A DNA stretch of 64,000 nt. Source: Neptunicella marina. Its GTDB lineage: Bacteria > Pseudomonadota > Gammaproteobacteria > Enterobacterales > Alteromonadaceae. Of this stretch, positions 46,957 to 56,071 are shown one piece after another (within the stretch, counting starts at the first letter, position 1; each line of letters opens with the position of its first letter). The notes below the pieces were generated by a model. The model saw nothing but the letters and a program-made list of their open reading frames with translations, made no database searches and was not told where the DNA came from. Location: NCBI RefSeq assembly GCF_014270035.1, contig NZ_JACNEP010000011.1, positions 49,495-113,494 on the forward strand. Reading direction: 5' to 3'. The position numbers and the translations under genes were made by a program.

Positions 46957-48675
46957 ATGCTCACACAAATTCAAAGGCGATCAGCGGCAGGTTCACTTGC
47001 TGCTGACGCGCAACTACCCGCCCGCCTTATTAATATTTATGCCAATCGTGGCATTAATCAGTTAAGCGAGATCGATACCAGCCTTAAGCAGTTAATTCAT
47101 TTTAATCAGCTTAAAGGTATTCAGCAGGCCGCCTCCATTCTGGCCGATGCAATACAGAATAAGACGGCTATTTGTATTGTGGGGGATTTTGATGCGGATG
47201 GTGCTACCAGCACTGCATTATGCATGTTATCCCTGTCGATGTTGGGGTGTCGTACTCACCAGTATCTGGTCCCCAATCGTTTTGATTTTGGTTATGGATT
47301 AAGCCCGCAAATTGTAGATGTGGCGCATTCTCAGCAAGCGCGTTTGTTGATGACTGTCGACAGCGGCATTGCCTGTATTGCCGGTGTTAAACATGCTAAA
47401 GATTTAGGTATGCAGGTGATCATTACCGATCACCATTTAGCGGCCGATGAACTTCCCGGTGCTGACGCAATTGTCAATCCTAATCAGCCCGGGTGTGACT
47501 TTCCATCGAAAAATCTGGCCGGTGTCGGTGTGGCGTTTTATATGATGCTGGCACTTAAAGCTGAACTGAAACAACGGGGCCATTTTAATCAGGCTAATGA
47601 ACCCAATCTGGCAGAGCTACTGGATATTGTCGCATTAGGTACGGTGGCTGATGTGGTAAAACTTGATCACAATAACCGGATTTTAGTGCATCAGGGTTTG
47701 CAACGAATTCGCAGTGGTCGCTGTCGTGCCGGTATCCAGGCCATTCTGGATGTGGCTGGGCGAAAATCGGCCAATCTTGCTGCGTCTGACTTGGGCTTTG
47801 TGGTGGGGCCGAGACTAAATGCCGCCGGACGTCTGGACGATATGTCGCAGGGAATTGAGTGCTTATTGTGTGAAGACATTGGGCTGGCACGTGAAATGGC
47901 CGTCAGACTGGATAGTTTAAATCGTGAACGTCGTGAAATCGAAGCCTCCATGCAGCATGAGGCGCTAAAAGCGCTGGATTCGCTGACGCTGAATGACCAG
48001 CATGTTCCTTTTGGATTATGTTTATATCAGCCAGACTGGCATCAGGGTGTGATTGGTATTTTGGCGGGGCGAATTAAAGAGAAGTATCACCGGCCAACGA
48101 TTGCTTTTGCGCATCAGGACGACGAGTTTATTAAAGGGTCCGCACGTTCGATTGCCGGCGTGCACATTCGGGATTTACTGGAAGATATCAATAGTCGTTT
48201 TCCTAATCTGATCACCAAGTTTGGTGGTCATGCGATGGCCGCAGGGTTAACACTACCGGTGGCCAGCATTAACGACTTTGGGAACATATTTGCACAAACC
48301 TGTGAAAGGTGGCTGGAAGGCAAGCCTTTAACGGGGACCGTTTTGTCGGATGGCGCGCTACAAGGCACCGAAATGACACTGGATTTTGCCCGCATGTTAA
48401 AGCAGGCTGGTCCCTGGGGACAGGGATTTGAAGAACCCTGTTTCGACGATACCTTTTATTTGCTTGAGCAAAAAATTGTTGGTCAGAAACACCTTAAATT
48501 GCAAGTGAGTAATAGTGACGGACAAAGCTTTGATGCTATCGCGTTTAATATCGACACTCAGCAGTGGCCAAATCACGCAATTAAAAAAGTACAACTGGCT
48601 TACAAACTTGAGTTAAATGAGTTCCGTGGCAATGTATCGGTACAACTGTTAGTCGAAGCGATTAACCCTGCCTGA
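46957..48675 (+). CDS. recJ: Single-strand-specific DNA exonuclease RecJ
   Basis: 572 residues (E. coli 577). 5'-3' exonuclease of the RecF and mismatch repair pathways. DHH-family motifs: VGDFDADGATSTAL, TVDSGIA, ITDHHLAADELP, and DHHA1 in GSARSIAGVHIRDLLEDI...FGGHAMAAGLT. Eight nt after dsbC. Confidence 0.97.
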   Translation: MLTQIQRRSAAGSLAADAQLPARLINIYANRGINQLSEIDTSLKQLIHFNQLKGIQQAASILADAIQNKTAICIVGDFDADGATSTALCMLSLSMLGCRTHQYLVPNRFDFGYGLSPQIVDVAHSQQARLLMTVDSGIACIAGVKHAKDLGMQVIITDHHLAADELPGADAIVNPNQPGCDFPSKNLAGVGVAFYMMLALKAELKQRGHFNQANEPNLAELLDIVALGTVADVVKLDHNNRILVHQGLQRIRSGRCRAGIQAILDVAGRKSANLAASDLGFVVGPRLNAAGRLDDMSQGIECLLCEDIGLAREMAVRLDSLNRERREIEASMQHEALKALDSLTLNDQHVPFGLCLYQPDWHQGVIGILAGRIKEKYHRPTIAFAHQDDEFIKGSARSIAGVHIRDLLEDINSRFPNLITKFGGHAMAAGLTLPVASINDFGNIFAQTCERWLEGKPLTGTVLSDGALQGTEMTLDFARMLKQAGPWGQGFEEPCFDDTFYLLEQKIVGQKHLKLQVSNSDGQSFDAIAFNIDTQQWPNHAIKKVQLAYKLELNEFRGNVSVQLLVEAINPA

Positions 48676-48706
48676 GTTGGAGGCTAAAACCATCCCTCCG
48701 GTAAAC

Positions 48707-49333
48707 TTAGCTTGTTGCACCACTGTTATTCAGAAATTTGACTAACGAGACACCTGCTTGCTGAATATGTTGCCTGAGAGTTTGGCAGGCAGCGTCATAA
48801 TGCTTTTGTTGTAAAAGTGCCAGTATCTGTAAATGCTCCTGCTGACTTTGTTGCAGATAATCCAGACTCACCGATTGATAACCAATATAACGCCCGCATT
48901 TCTGGTGTAACTGATTGATTGTTTCCAACATTACCGGGCGTTGTGCACTGGTGTACAGTATTTGATGGAATTGCCAGTTGAGTTCACCAACCTGACTGGC
49001 AGAATGAGTCGATTGTACATTTTCCAGTATGTCGCGGGCTTGTCCCAGTATGGTGTGGGTTAAAAATGGCGCCGCCATTTGCAGAATAAGAGGTTCGAGC
49101 TCGCATCGCATTAAATACAAATCTTCGGCTTCAGTACAATCAAACGCCGCGACAGCACTTCCCGCTTTGCCATGGGCAACCAGCCAGCCTTCAACCCGTA
49201 AGCGGGCAATCGCGTCGCGCACCGGGATGCGACTGACGGTGTAGAATTCAGCCAGTTCTGTTTGTTTTAACACCTGATGCGGCTGCCAAATGCCGCGTTG
49301 TATATCCTGTTTGATCTGTTCAACTAAGTGCAT
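48707..49333 (-). CDS. GntR/FCD-family transcriptional regulator
   Basis: 208 residues. N-terminal winged helix (QIKQDIQRGIWQPHQVLKQTELAEFYTVSRIPVRDAIARLRVEGWL) and C-terminal FCD ligand domain (about 75-200). One nt after the benE stop, so part of the same transcript and probably its regulator. A double TGTATACA-type site upstream of benE is a likely operator. Confidence 0.85.
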   Translation of the reverse strand: MHLVEQIKQDIQRGIWQPHQVLKQTELAEFYTVSRIPVRDAIARLRVEGWLVAHGKAGSAVAAFDCTEAEDLYLMRCELEPLILQMAAPFLTHTILGQARDILENVQSTHSASQVGELNWQFHQILYTSAQRPVMLETINQLHQKCGRYIGYQSVSLDYLQQSQQEHLQILALLQQKHYDAACQTLRQHIQQAGVSLVKFLNNSGATS

Positions 49334-49334
49334 A

Positions 49335-50507
49335 TTAATTCCGGCTCAGTAGTAGATGGGTCATCATGCCACCAATTAATCCCCAGAAAGGAGAGGCAAT
49401 ACCCGCCAACTGCATGCCTGATGCAGTGATTAACAGGGTAACAATGGCCGCCTCGCGATACTGCGCATCGCTGGTGGCAGCGTACAGGCTATTAGCTATG
49501 GTACTAAACAGTGCAATTCCTGCCAGTGCAGCAATAAAACTGGCAGGCAGTGCAGTGAATAAGGCGATTAACCAGGCGCCTGCGATCCCAACTGTAAAAT
49601 AAAAAACACCTGCGGCTAACCCCGCTATATAACGTTTGGCTGGATCGGTGTGAGATTCTTCATTGGTGCAAATCGCGGCGGTAATGGCTGCCAGATTAAA
49701 GGTAAACCCGCCCAGCGGGGCCAGTAACATGGTAGTCAGTCCGGTTCCTGTCATTATCGGAGATAGAGGTAAATCCTGGTAGCCACTGGCTTTGAGTGTT
49801 GCTACCCCTGGCACATTCTGTGACGCCATGGTAACGATAAACAAGGGTAATCCGGTGCCGAGCAATATGTTTAAGTCAAATGCCGGGGTGACCCAAACGG
49901 GGGTAGGCCAGTGCCAGACTAACTGAGTGGTATCGGGGGCGTAAAATAATAAGCAAAATACTAAGCCAACGGCCAGCACCAGCAATACAGCATAACGTGG
50001 CAACACGCGTTTTCCGAGGATATAAGCCACAAGCATGCTGGCAATTAAACCCAAATGTTGTTCGCTGCTAATGAACACATTTAATCCAAATTTAAATAAA
50101 ATACCTGCCAGCATGGCTGCCGCAATGGGTAAGGGAAGATACTTCATTATCCGGTTAAATAACCCGCTAATCCCGAGTAAAAAGATTAGCAGGCCGCAAA
50201 AAACAAAAGCACCAATCGCCTGTGCTATTGGAACGTCGGTTAAACTGACTGCCAGCAGCGCAGCTCCCGGTGTTGACCATGCGGTAATAATGGGTATGCG
50301 ATACCAAATGGAAAAGCCAAAACAGGTGATACCCATGCCGATCCCAAGCGCCAGAATCCACGAGACCATCATATGGTTATCGGCGCCGGCAGCTTGTGCT
50401 GCCTGAAACACAATCGCCACAGAGCTGGCAAATCCTACAAGTACCGCCACTAAGCCGGCACTGATGGTTGATGGAGAGATATCTTTTAATATGTGTTTGA
50501 TTGACAT
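49335..50507 (-). CDS. benE: BenE-family benzoate/H+ symporter-like permease
   Basis: 390 residues, about 11-12 membrane helices. Matches the BenE family (FQAAQAAGAD, STPGAALLAVS, LAGILFKFGLNVF, MASQNVPGVATLKASGY). The real substrate may be benzoate or another aromatic or purine-like acid. The start at 50507 (MSIKHILK) is chosen by length and the family N-terminus; the ribosome site is weak. Confidence 0.85.
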   Translation of the reverse strand: MSIKHILKDISPSTISAGLVAVLVGFASSVAIVFQAAQAAGADNHMMVSWILALGIGMGITCFGFSIWYRIPIITAWSTPGAALLAVSLTDVPIAQAIGAFVFCGLLIFLLGISGLFNRIMKYLPLPIAAAMLAGILFKFGLNVFISSEQHLGLIASMLVAYILGKRVLPRYAVLLVLAVGLVFCLLFYAPDTTQLVWHWPTPVWVTPAFDLNILLGTGLPLFIVTMASQNVPGVATLKASGYQDLPLSPIMTGTGLTTMLLAPLGGFTFNLAAITAAICTNEESHTDPAKRYIAGLAAGVFYFTVGIAGAWLIALFTALPASFIAALAGIALFSTIANSLYAATSDAQYREAAIVTLLITASGMQLAGIASPFWGLIGGMMTHLLLSRN

Positions 50508-50510
50508 TTT

Positions 50511-50534
50511 GTATACCAAAATAAAAATGTATAC
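50511..50534. promoter_or_regulatory. Paired GTATAC operator upstream of benE-gntR
   Basis: GTATAC palindromes at 50511-50516 and 50529-50534 (the second within TGTATACA), centres 18 bp apart, immediately before the benE start. Fits a dyad for a FCD-type GntR protein; inferred from position and symmetry. Confidence 0.5.
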
Positions 50535-50602
50535 ATAAAATAGTGGTTTTGCATGTAAATAACCAGAAATAAACTGCATTGCCGCCAAATTTTAAAATCT
50601 AT

Positions 50603-50619
50603 TGACAGGTTAAATGTCA
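50603..50619. promoter_or_regulatory. TGACA-N7-TGTCA dyad upstream of the ArsC-like gene
   Basis: 17-bp inverted repeat about 90 nt before the ArsC-like start, overlapping a TTGACA that could be a -35 element. A candidate regulator site; the regulator is unknown. Confidence 0.35.
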
Positions 50620-50708
50620 TAATCAGAGATTAGATTATGGCAGTATAATTTTGGTCTGAAATCACTTGTTGTTGAGCAAATTTACTTATCAGAAGGACGT
50701 TACTGATT

Positions 50709-51218
50709 ATGCTTAAAGTGTTGTATATCTGTACCCATAATCGTTGTCGCAGTATCTTATCTGAGGCTCTGACTAATTATGTTACCGGTGATGTGATCGA
50801 GGCAAAGAGTGCGGGTAGTAAACCTGTTGATCAGGTTCATCCACTGACGTTGTTTTATCTTGAGCAGCAGGGCATTAGTACCGGAGGATTACACAGTAAA
50901 TCCTGGCACACTGCACAATCATTTCAGCCGGATATCGTCATTACTTTATGTGATACGGCGTCTGGTGAGTTATGCCCAATGTGGATGCAGCAAGCCGTCT
51001 GTTTACACTGGGCATTGAGCGACCCCTCAGTTGCCACCGGAGAGAATGAACAGCGTCAGGCATTTGCTGAATGCATGACCATTATTCAGCAACGTGTACA
51101 GGTTTTAAAACGTATTGCTTTACTTGGGAAGGACAAAAAGACCTTAACCGACGCATTTGCAACCTTGCCTGATGCATTGTTATTACCGTCTGACTGGCGC
51201 AATCCAGCACTGACTTAA
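50709..51218 (+). CDS. ArsC-like LMW-phosphatase-fold arsenate reductase
   Basis: 169 residues. N-terminal CX5R loop YICTHNRCRSILSEA, as in thioredoxin-coupled arsenate reductases and LMW tyrosine phosphatases; the second cysteine pair in VITLCDTASGELCPMW favours arsenate reductase. About 30 residues beyond the usual ArsC length, with a C-terminal extension. No arsR or arsenite pump lies next to it. AGAAGGAC precedes the start. Its stop overlaps the convergent DUF3859 gene by 4 nt. Confidence 0.75.
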   Translation: MLKVLYICTHNRCRSILSEALTNYVTGDVIEAKSAGSKPVDQVHPLTLFYLEQQGISTGGLHSKSWHTAQSFQPDIVITLCDTASGELCPMWMQQAVCLHWALSDPSVATGENEQRQAFAECMTIIQQRVQVLKRIALLGKDKKTLTDAFATLPDALLLPSDWRNPALT

Positions 51219-51637
51219 CGTTTAGCCCAGTACAAACTTTCCTGTGGTGTTTCCGGCACCACATCAAACAATTTCTCGGCTACTATCTGGTTGTCAATTT
51301 CGATAGTCATGTGCCAGGGGCCTAGTTTGTCTTCCAGCGGTAACCAGATCGTGTCACCCAGATAAAAATCCCAGTCATTGCTACGCACATATTCCTCACC
51401 ATCGAAAGGCGCCATTTCCCGGCCTTTTTTGTCTAATATGCCAGGATGATAAATGCAGTAGCGCAGTTTTTTGCCTTTGGCTTTTTTTATATTCACGATA
51501 AACCCAAATTCAATATCAACCCGGGCTGGAATGTCGGTAGTAAATTGCTGAACCCTGGGGAGAGCTTTGCTGTTGGCATCCCACTGGCTGTGAATACCGT
51601 AACTGAGTATTTCAATCTGAATTTTTGCTTTAGCCAT
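51215..51637 (-). CDS. DUF3859-like protein
   Basis: 140 residues, no signal peptide. Core FGFIVNIKKAKGKKLRYCIYHPGILDKKGREMAPF ... DTIWLPLEDKLGPWHMTIEIDN fits the beta-rich DUF3859 family of unknown function. Seventeen nt after the periplasmic binding-protein gene, probably cotranscribed. Confidence 0.65.
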   Translation of the reverse strand: MAKAKIQIEILSYGIHSQWDANSKALPRVQQFTTDIPARVDIEFGFIVNIKKAKGKKLRYCIYHPGILDKKGREMAPFDGEEYVRSNDWDFYLGDTIWLPLEDKLGPWHMTIEIDNQIVAEKLFDVVPETPQESLYWAKR

Positions 51638-51654
51638 AAAAAGAGCTTTCTGAT

Positions 51655-52332
51655 TTAAGGTTGATTTTGTTGTAATTCGACAATGGCTTTACTGAGTGCA
51701 GGTATCAGAAACGCCCATTTTTTATGCAGGATATGGTTGCCACGCTGTTTAAAAAGCGGTTGTTGTTGATAAGGGGTGCCAATCAGATAATTATTGTTAC
51801 TGTGTTTGTCTTTAATGCCCAGCATATAATCCAGTCGCTTTTTCTCAAATGCCTGTTTCATTACCTGATAATCCACATAACTGGACGTGCTAACCCTGGC
51901 ATGTTTTAACACATCATGATATTGCCTGATGCTTCCAACCAAGCCCAAAATGGCATTTGGCTGATTCAGAGCGTCACCACCACAATTGATTTGTTTCTGG
52001 CAATACAAAATGATGTCCATTTCGGTCAGAGTCGGTGTAACCGCAATTAAATTGGGATGATTTTTGGTGACAACGCTGGCGCGGATCACGTCCCCATCAA
52101 TTTTGCCCTGATCGATAAAGGTTAAAGAACGTGCGATATCGATGGGTAAAAAATTTACCTTTATACCGAGTTTCGCGTACGCTTTTTCGATGAGTGGCTT
52201 GTAAAGCTTGATGACAGCCTGATGTTTTACATAACTGATGGTTAGTGATTTTGGGTAATCCTGAGCGTGAGCTGTAAAAGCCAGTAGTGCTATCAGTAAT
52301 GGCAAAAAACGCGTTAGGAACTTTTGTCGCAT
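51655..52332 (-). CDS. Periplasmic substrate-binding protein-like (SBP_bac_3 type)
   Basis: 225 residues. Signal peptide (about 1-23, cleavage near AHAQ) and a short periplasmic binding-protein fold (DYPKSLTISYVKHQAVIKLYKPLIEKAY...FLPIDIARSLTFIDQGKIDGD). Related stand-alone proteins are common in this group; no transporter subunits are adjacent. Substrate unknown. AAAGGTTT precedes ATG 52332; 42 nt after tdk. Confidence 0.75.
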   Translation of the reverse strand: MRQKFLTRFLPLLIALLAFTAHAQDYPKSLTISYVKHQAVIKLYKPLIEKAYAKLGIKVNFLPIDIARSLTFIDQGKIDGDVIRASVVTKNHPNLIAVTPTLTEMDIILYCQKQINCGGDALNQPNAILGLVGSIRQYHDVLKHARVSTSSYVDYQVMKQAFEKKRLDYMLGIKDKHSNNNYLIGTPYQQQPLFKQRGNHILHKKWAFLIPALSKAIVELQQNQP

Positions 52333-52374
52333 AAACCTTTACCTTATTTGGGGGGGACAGTGGCTAGCCGATGG

Positions 52375-52953
52375 TTACTTCCACACCAGTTGTTTAAAAT
52401 GCTTGCGGCACATGGAAACGTACTTGTCGTTTCCACCTACGTCAACTTGTGCACCCTCAGTAACGGCTTGCCCATTACTGTCCATTCTTACAACAAAACT
52501 GGCTTTGCGTCCGCAATGACAAATGGTTTTTAATTCGACCATTTTATCGGCCCATGCCATCAAATAATGGCTTCCTTCAAAGGTCTCACCCGCAAAATCG
52601 GTACGCAGGCCATAGGCAAGTACCGGAATATGCAGTTCATCCACCATATCGGTTAATTGTTTTACCTGAAATTTGGTGAGAAATTGTGCTTCATCGATAA
52701 ATACACAATCAACTTTGTGTTCGTTATTTAATTTAACCAATTGCTCTAACAGGTTGGTATCAGGGGAGTACAAGTGAGCTTCAGCTTTTAAACCTATGCG
52801 TGATGCAACTATGCCTTTGCCAAAACGGTTATCGATTGCTGCGGTAAACATTGCGGTATGCATACCACGCTCTTTGTAGTTATAGGCCGATTGCAACAAT
52901 GAGGTTGATTTACCCGCATTCATTGCTGAATAGTAAAAATAGAGTTGAGCCAC
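52375..52953 (-). CDS. tdk: Thymidine kinase
   Basis: 192 residues, GTG start with AAGGGA upstream. Phosphorylates thymidine in the salvage pathway. P-loop [14 protein letters not shown], catalytic region [13 protein letters not shown], lasso-type zinc finger [10 protein letters not shown] ... YVSMCRKHF. Confidence 0.97.
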   Translation of the reverse strand: MAQLYFYYSAMNAGKSTSLLQSAYNYKERGMHTAMFTAAIDNRFGKGIVASRIGLKAEAHLYSPDTNLLEQLVKLNNEHKVDCVFIDEAQFLTKFQVKQLTDMVDELHIPVLAYGLRTDFAGETFEGSHYLMAWADKMVELKTICHCGRKASFVVRMDSNGQAVTEGAQVDVGGNDKYVSMCRKHFKQLVWK

Positions 52954-53056
52954 TGTGATCCCTTAAAAATACCGACCGCTGCATTTTCCAGATTTAGCCA
53001 CAAATTAAAAGCTCGGGTGGATAAATAACTTTGTTTTTGATTTTTGTTTATTCTAA

Positions 53057-53110
53057 AAAAACGGCGAAGCCTGTGCTTCGCCGTTTGCAAATGGCAGGAC
53101 GCATCCTGCC
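53057..53110 (-). terminator. Tandem hairpin terminator after the discoidin lipoprotein gene
   Basis: Two stem-loops: GGCAGGA-CGCA-TCCTGCC (53093-53110), then a 12-bp stem with CTGT loop (53059-53086) followed on the minus strand by a T-run. The second is a strong Rho-independent terminator. Confidence 0.85.
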
Positions 53111-53119
53111 CCACACACA

Positions 53120-55981
53120 CTACTGATCCAGGCCTATCAGTTCAATTTCACTGATTTGCATAAGATCGGTATCACCACTGTTTTTGGTAATGTTTAAGCG
53201 ATAGCTGCTATAAGCAAAACCATTGGCAAACTCAAATGAACGACGTTGGAAACGGTCATCCCAGCTTTCACCTACCCAGCTTGCTACCGTGACCCAGGTT
53301 ACACCTCCGTCATTTGATCCCAGCAGCTCAAAGTTTTCCGGGTCACGCGCCGGTGCATCGTTGGCACTGGTAATGGCTAATGAACTCACTACGCGTGGTG
53401 CGGCTAAATCAACTTGCACCCATGACGGCTCCTCCACAGAAGGCACGCCGCCGTTGTCCAGCCACTTGGTTTCACTGTTATTGTCAAATACCATGCCTTC
53501 ACTTTCGCCATCACTGATACTGGCTCTGGCTGAATAGCTGGCACCTGCGCTGTCGCTCAAATCCACAGCCGCGTATTGTGGGCCAATTAAACCCACTTCG
53601 GCGACCTGCATTAATTCACTGTCTCCCGAATTTTTGCTGATATTTAAACGATAAGTGCTGTAAGCAAGATTGTTGGCAAAGTTAAATTCACGGGTTTGGA
53701 AACGGTCATCAAAGGTTTCACCTACCCAGGAACCCAGCGTAATCCAGCTTGTTCCGCCATCGTTTGATGCCAGTAGTTCAAAGTTTTCCGGGTCACGTGC
53801 AGGTGCGTCGTTAGCCGATGTGAGTGACAGTGCATTGACTGCTTTCGCTTCGGCCAAATCAACCTGTATCCAGGTAGGTTCTTCCGCAGTAGGTATCGCA
53901 GAGTTATCCAGCCACTTGGTGTCAGCATCACCATCAAAAGCCTTGTCCTGATTTTCCGCATCGCCGATGCTGGCGCGCGCTGAGTAGGCTGCACCAACTG
54001 ACATTGCGTGGTTAAGGCTGGGCAACTGTGGACCAATTAATTCAATCTCGGCCAGTTGCATGAGTTCGCTGTCGCCTGAATTTTTGCTGATATTTAAGCG
54101 ATAGCTGCCATATGCTAACTGATTGGTCAGACGGAATTCACGACGTTGGAAGCGATCGTCAAAGGTTTCACCTACCCAGGCTGCAAGTTGTACCCAGCTT
54201 TCACCGCCATCGTTAGATGCCATCAATGCAAAGTTTTCAGGATCACGTGCTGGTGCGTCGTTAGCACTGGTAATTGCTAACACGTTCACTGCTACCGGTT
54301 GGGTAAAGTCAACCTGAACCCAGGTTGGTTCTTCTTCCGTAGGAATAGCGGTGTTATCCAGCCATTTGGTTTGAGCATCATTATCGAAGGCTTTGTCCTG
54401 ATTCTCAGCGTCACCAATCACACCCCGGGCTGTGACTGTACCCAACGCGTTGTCAGTATGATCAACACTGGTGTATACCGGGCCCAGTAACTGAATTTCA
54501 GCTAGTTGCATTAACTCACTATCACCGGCATCTTTGGTGATATTCAGGCGATAGCTGCTATAGCTTAATTCGTTGGCGAATCTGAACTCCTGACGCTGGA
54601 ACCTGTCGTCAAAGCTGGCACCTACCACACTGGTAAGCGTTACCCAGGTTTCACCACCATCATTTGATCCTACAAGTGTAAAGTTTTCGGGATCACGTGC
54701 TGGCGCATCGTTAGCACTGGTAATCAGTACACTATTCACCGCTTGTGGTTCTGCAAAATCAATCTGGATCCAGGCCGGATCTTCCTCACTGGGAATGGCT
54801 GTATTGTCCAGCCATTTAGTGTCACTGTCTCCGTCAAACGCTTTGGCCGGGCTTTCGGCATCACTGATGCTTCCACGACCGGTAATGACAGCCGATGCAA
54901 GGTTTGTGGCTGTGGTAATTTCATGTACTGGTCCACCTGCCAATTCCTCATCGGCAAGAGGCAGTTCCAGATCGATGAGATCCGCAGCGGTAAAACCTAA
55001 CTCCGCAACCAGGGGATTCGCAGCTAACGCATCGTAAAGTGGCTGACGAAATGCCATTAGTGCATCAGGCTCTTCGGCAAATGCCGCCAGCAGGTTGGTG
55101 TAGGCAGCGCTTAACTGAGCAGCCTGAGTTTCACCCGGTGCAAACTGAGCGAACGCAGCATTCAGTAACGACATTTTTGTACTGGTTTCATCCAGCATCA
55201 CATCGGTACAGATTTCTTCTGTTACCGCATTGCCATCAGCATCAAGCACTGGTTCACCATTTTCATCTGTGGTAGCAACATCATTACATTCTGTTCCCGT
55301 GATAAAATGATCGGCACTTTCGGCACTAACAATCGGCATGCTAAAAACGTTAGCTTTACCGGTTTGCCAGCCAATGGCACGTAATACTTTGGCTGAAAAT
55401 TCACTCTGTACCAGTTCTAATAAGGCTGGAGTGGATACATTGCGACCATCCGCAATAGCACTTTCTATCAGCCTGGTTGCAAGTGTTGACAGCGCGCTAA
55501 CTTGCACATGTCCATCAGCCACACCATCAGCGCTGGCATTGTAAGGAACTGCAACATGACCCAGCGAACTGAGTTCAGTTCCACTAATACTTGAACCTGT
55601 AACATCGTCACCCATCATGGCGTCACCACACATGGCAGCGTCACACACCATAGACGAGTTGGCGTCAGCAGTTACGGTAATCTTGTACAGGCTATTAATT
55701 CCAAAGCCGGCAGCACTGTTTATTTCAACAAACATACCGCCGTTTTGATCGGTCGTGCCGCCACCTTTTACCGTGAGCTGCGTGTTGCTCAGAGCCTGGA
55801 TATTGATATTGGCGTAAGCCAAACTACCTTTAACCACAGTACCCTGTATTTCGGCAGATGTGGATTTAGGGTGAAAGGGCACATTCTGCGCGTCGGGATC
55901 ACCAGCCCCACCGCAAGCAGCCAGCATTGTGGCTGCCATTACCGCTGGCACCGCCAGCCTGGCTTTTCTGGCCTGATTCAT
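53120..55981 (-). CDS. Lipoprotein with four tandem discoidin (F5/8 type C)-like repeats
   Basis: 953 residues from ATG 55981 (good AAAGGAAT site; the longer frame to 56053 lacks the signal at its start). Lipobox MLAACGG places the lipid cysteine at residue 23. An N-terminal region to about 360 is followed by four ~150-residue repeats, each with AKAFDGDSDTKWLDN, ITSANDAPARDPENF, DDRFQRREF and GDSELMQLAEI. Discoidin modules bind carbohydrate or surfaces. It follows the TonB receptor after 90 nt, so it is likely a SusD-like partner in substrate capture (inference). Confidence 0.8.
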   Translation of the reverse strand: MNQARKARLAVPAVMAATMLAACGGAGDPDAQNVPFHPKSTSAEIQGTVVKGSLAYANINIQALSNTQLTVKGGGTTDQNGGMFVEINSAAGFGINSLYKITVTADANSSMVCDAAMCGDAMMGDDVTGSSISGTELSSLGHVAVPYNASADGVADGHVQVSALSTLATRLIESAIADGRNVSTPALLELVQSEFSAKVLRAIGWQTGKANVFSMPIVSAESADHFITGTECNDVATTDENGEPVLDADGNAVTEEICTDVMLDETSTKMSLLNAAFAQFAPGETQAAQLSAAYTNLLAAFAEEPDALMAFRQPLYDALAANPLVAELGFTAADLIDLELPLADEELAGGPVHEITTATNLASAVITGRGSISDAESPAKAFDGDSDTKWLDNTAIPSEEDPAWIQIDFAEPQAVNSVLITSANDAPARDPENFTLVGSNDGGETWVTLTSVVGASFDDRFQRQEFRFANELSYSSYRLNITKDAGDSELMQLAEIQLLGPVYTSVDHTDNALGTVTARGVIGDAENQDKAFDNDAQTKWLDNTAIPTEEEPTWVQVDFTQPVAVNVLAITSANDAPARDPENFALMASNDGGESWVQLAAWVGETFDDRFQRREFRLTNQLAYGSYRLNISKNSGDSELMQLAEIELIGPQLPSLNHAMSVGAAYSARASIGDAENQDKAFDGDADTKWLDNSAIPTAEEPTWIQVDLAEAKAVNALSLTSANDAPARDPENFELLASNDGGTSWITLGSWVGETFDDRFQTREFNFANNLAYSTYRLNISKNSGDSELMQVAEVGLIGPQYAAVDLSDSAGASYSARASISDGESEGMVFDNNSETKWLDNGGVPSVEEPSWVQVDLAAPRVVSSLAITSANDAPARDPENFELLGSNDGGVTWVTVASWVGESWDDRFQRRSFEFANGFAYSSYRLNITKNSGDTDLMQISEIELIGLDQ
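53140..54930 (-). repeat. Four ~450-bp coding repeats (discoidin modules)
   Basis: Repeat units lie at about 53140-53585, 53590-54035, 54040-54480 and 54490-54930, with highly similar protein and DNA sequence. Such near-identical tandem modules point to recent duplication and possible copy-number change. Confidence 0.8.
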
Positions 55982-56071
55982 AATAATTCCTTTGCAATTC
56001 AGTGTTGATATTAAGTGACTTTCCGTAAAACGGATCGATTTTTGATTATTCATTTTTCGTCTCCGTTTGAT

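Noticed and set aside
53223..54490. Open frames opposite the discoidin repeats
   Set aside because: They are antisense shadows of the tandem modules, repeated because the coding strand is repeated.
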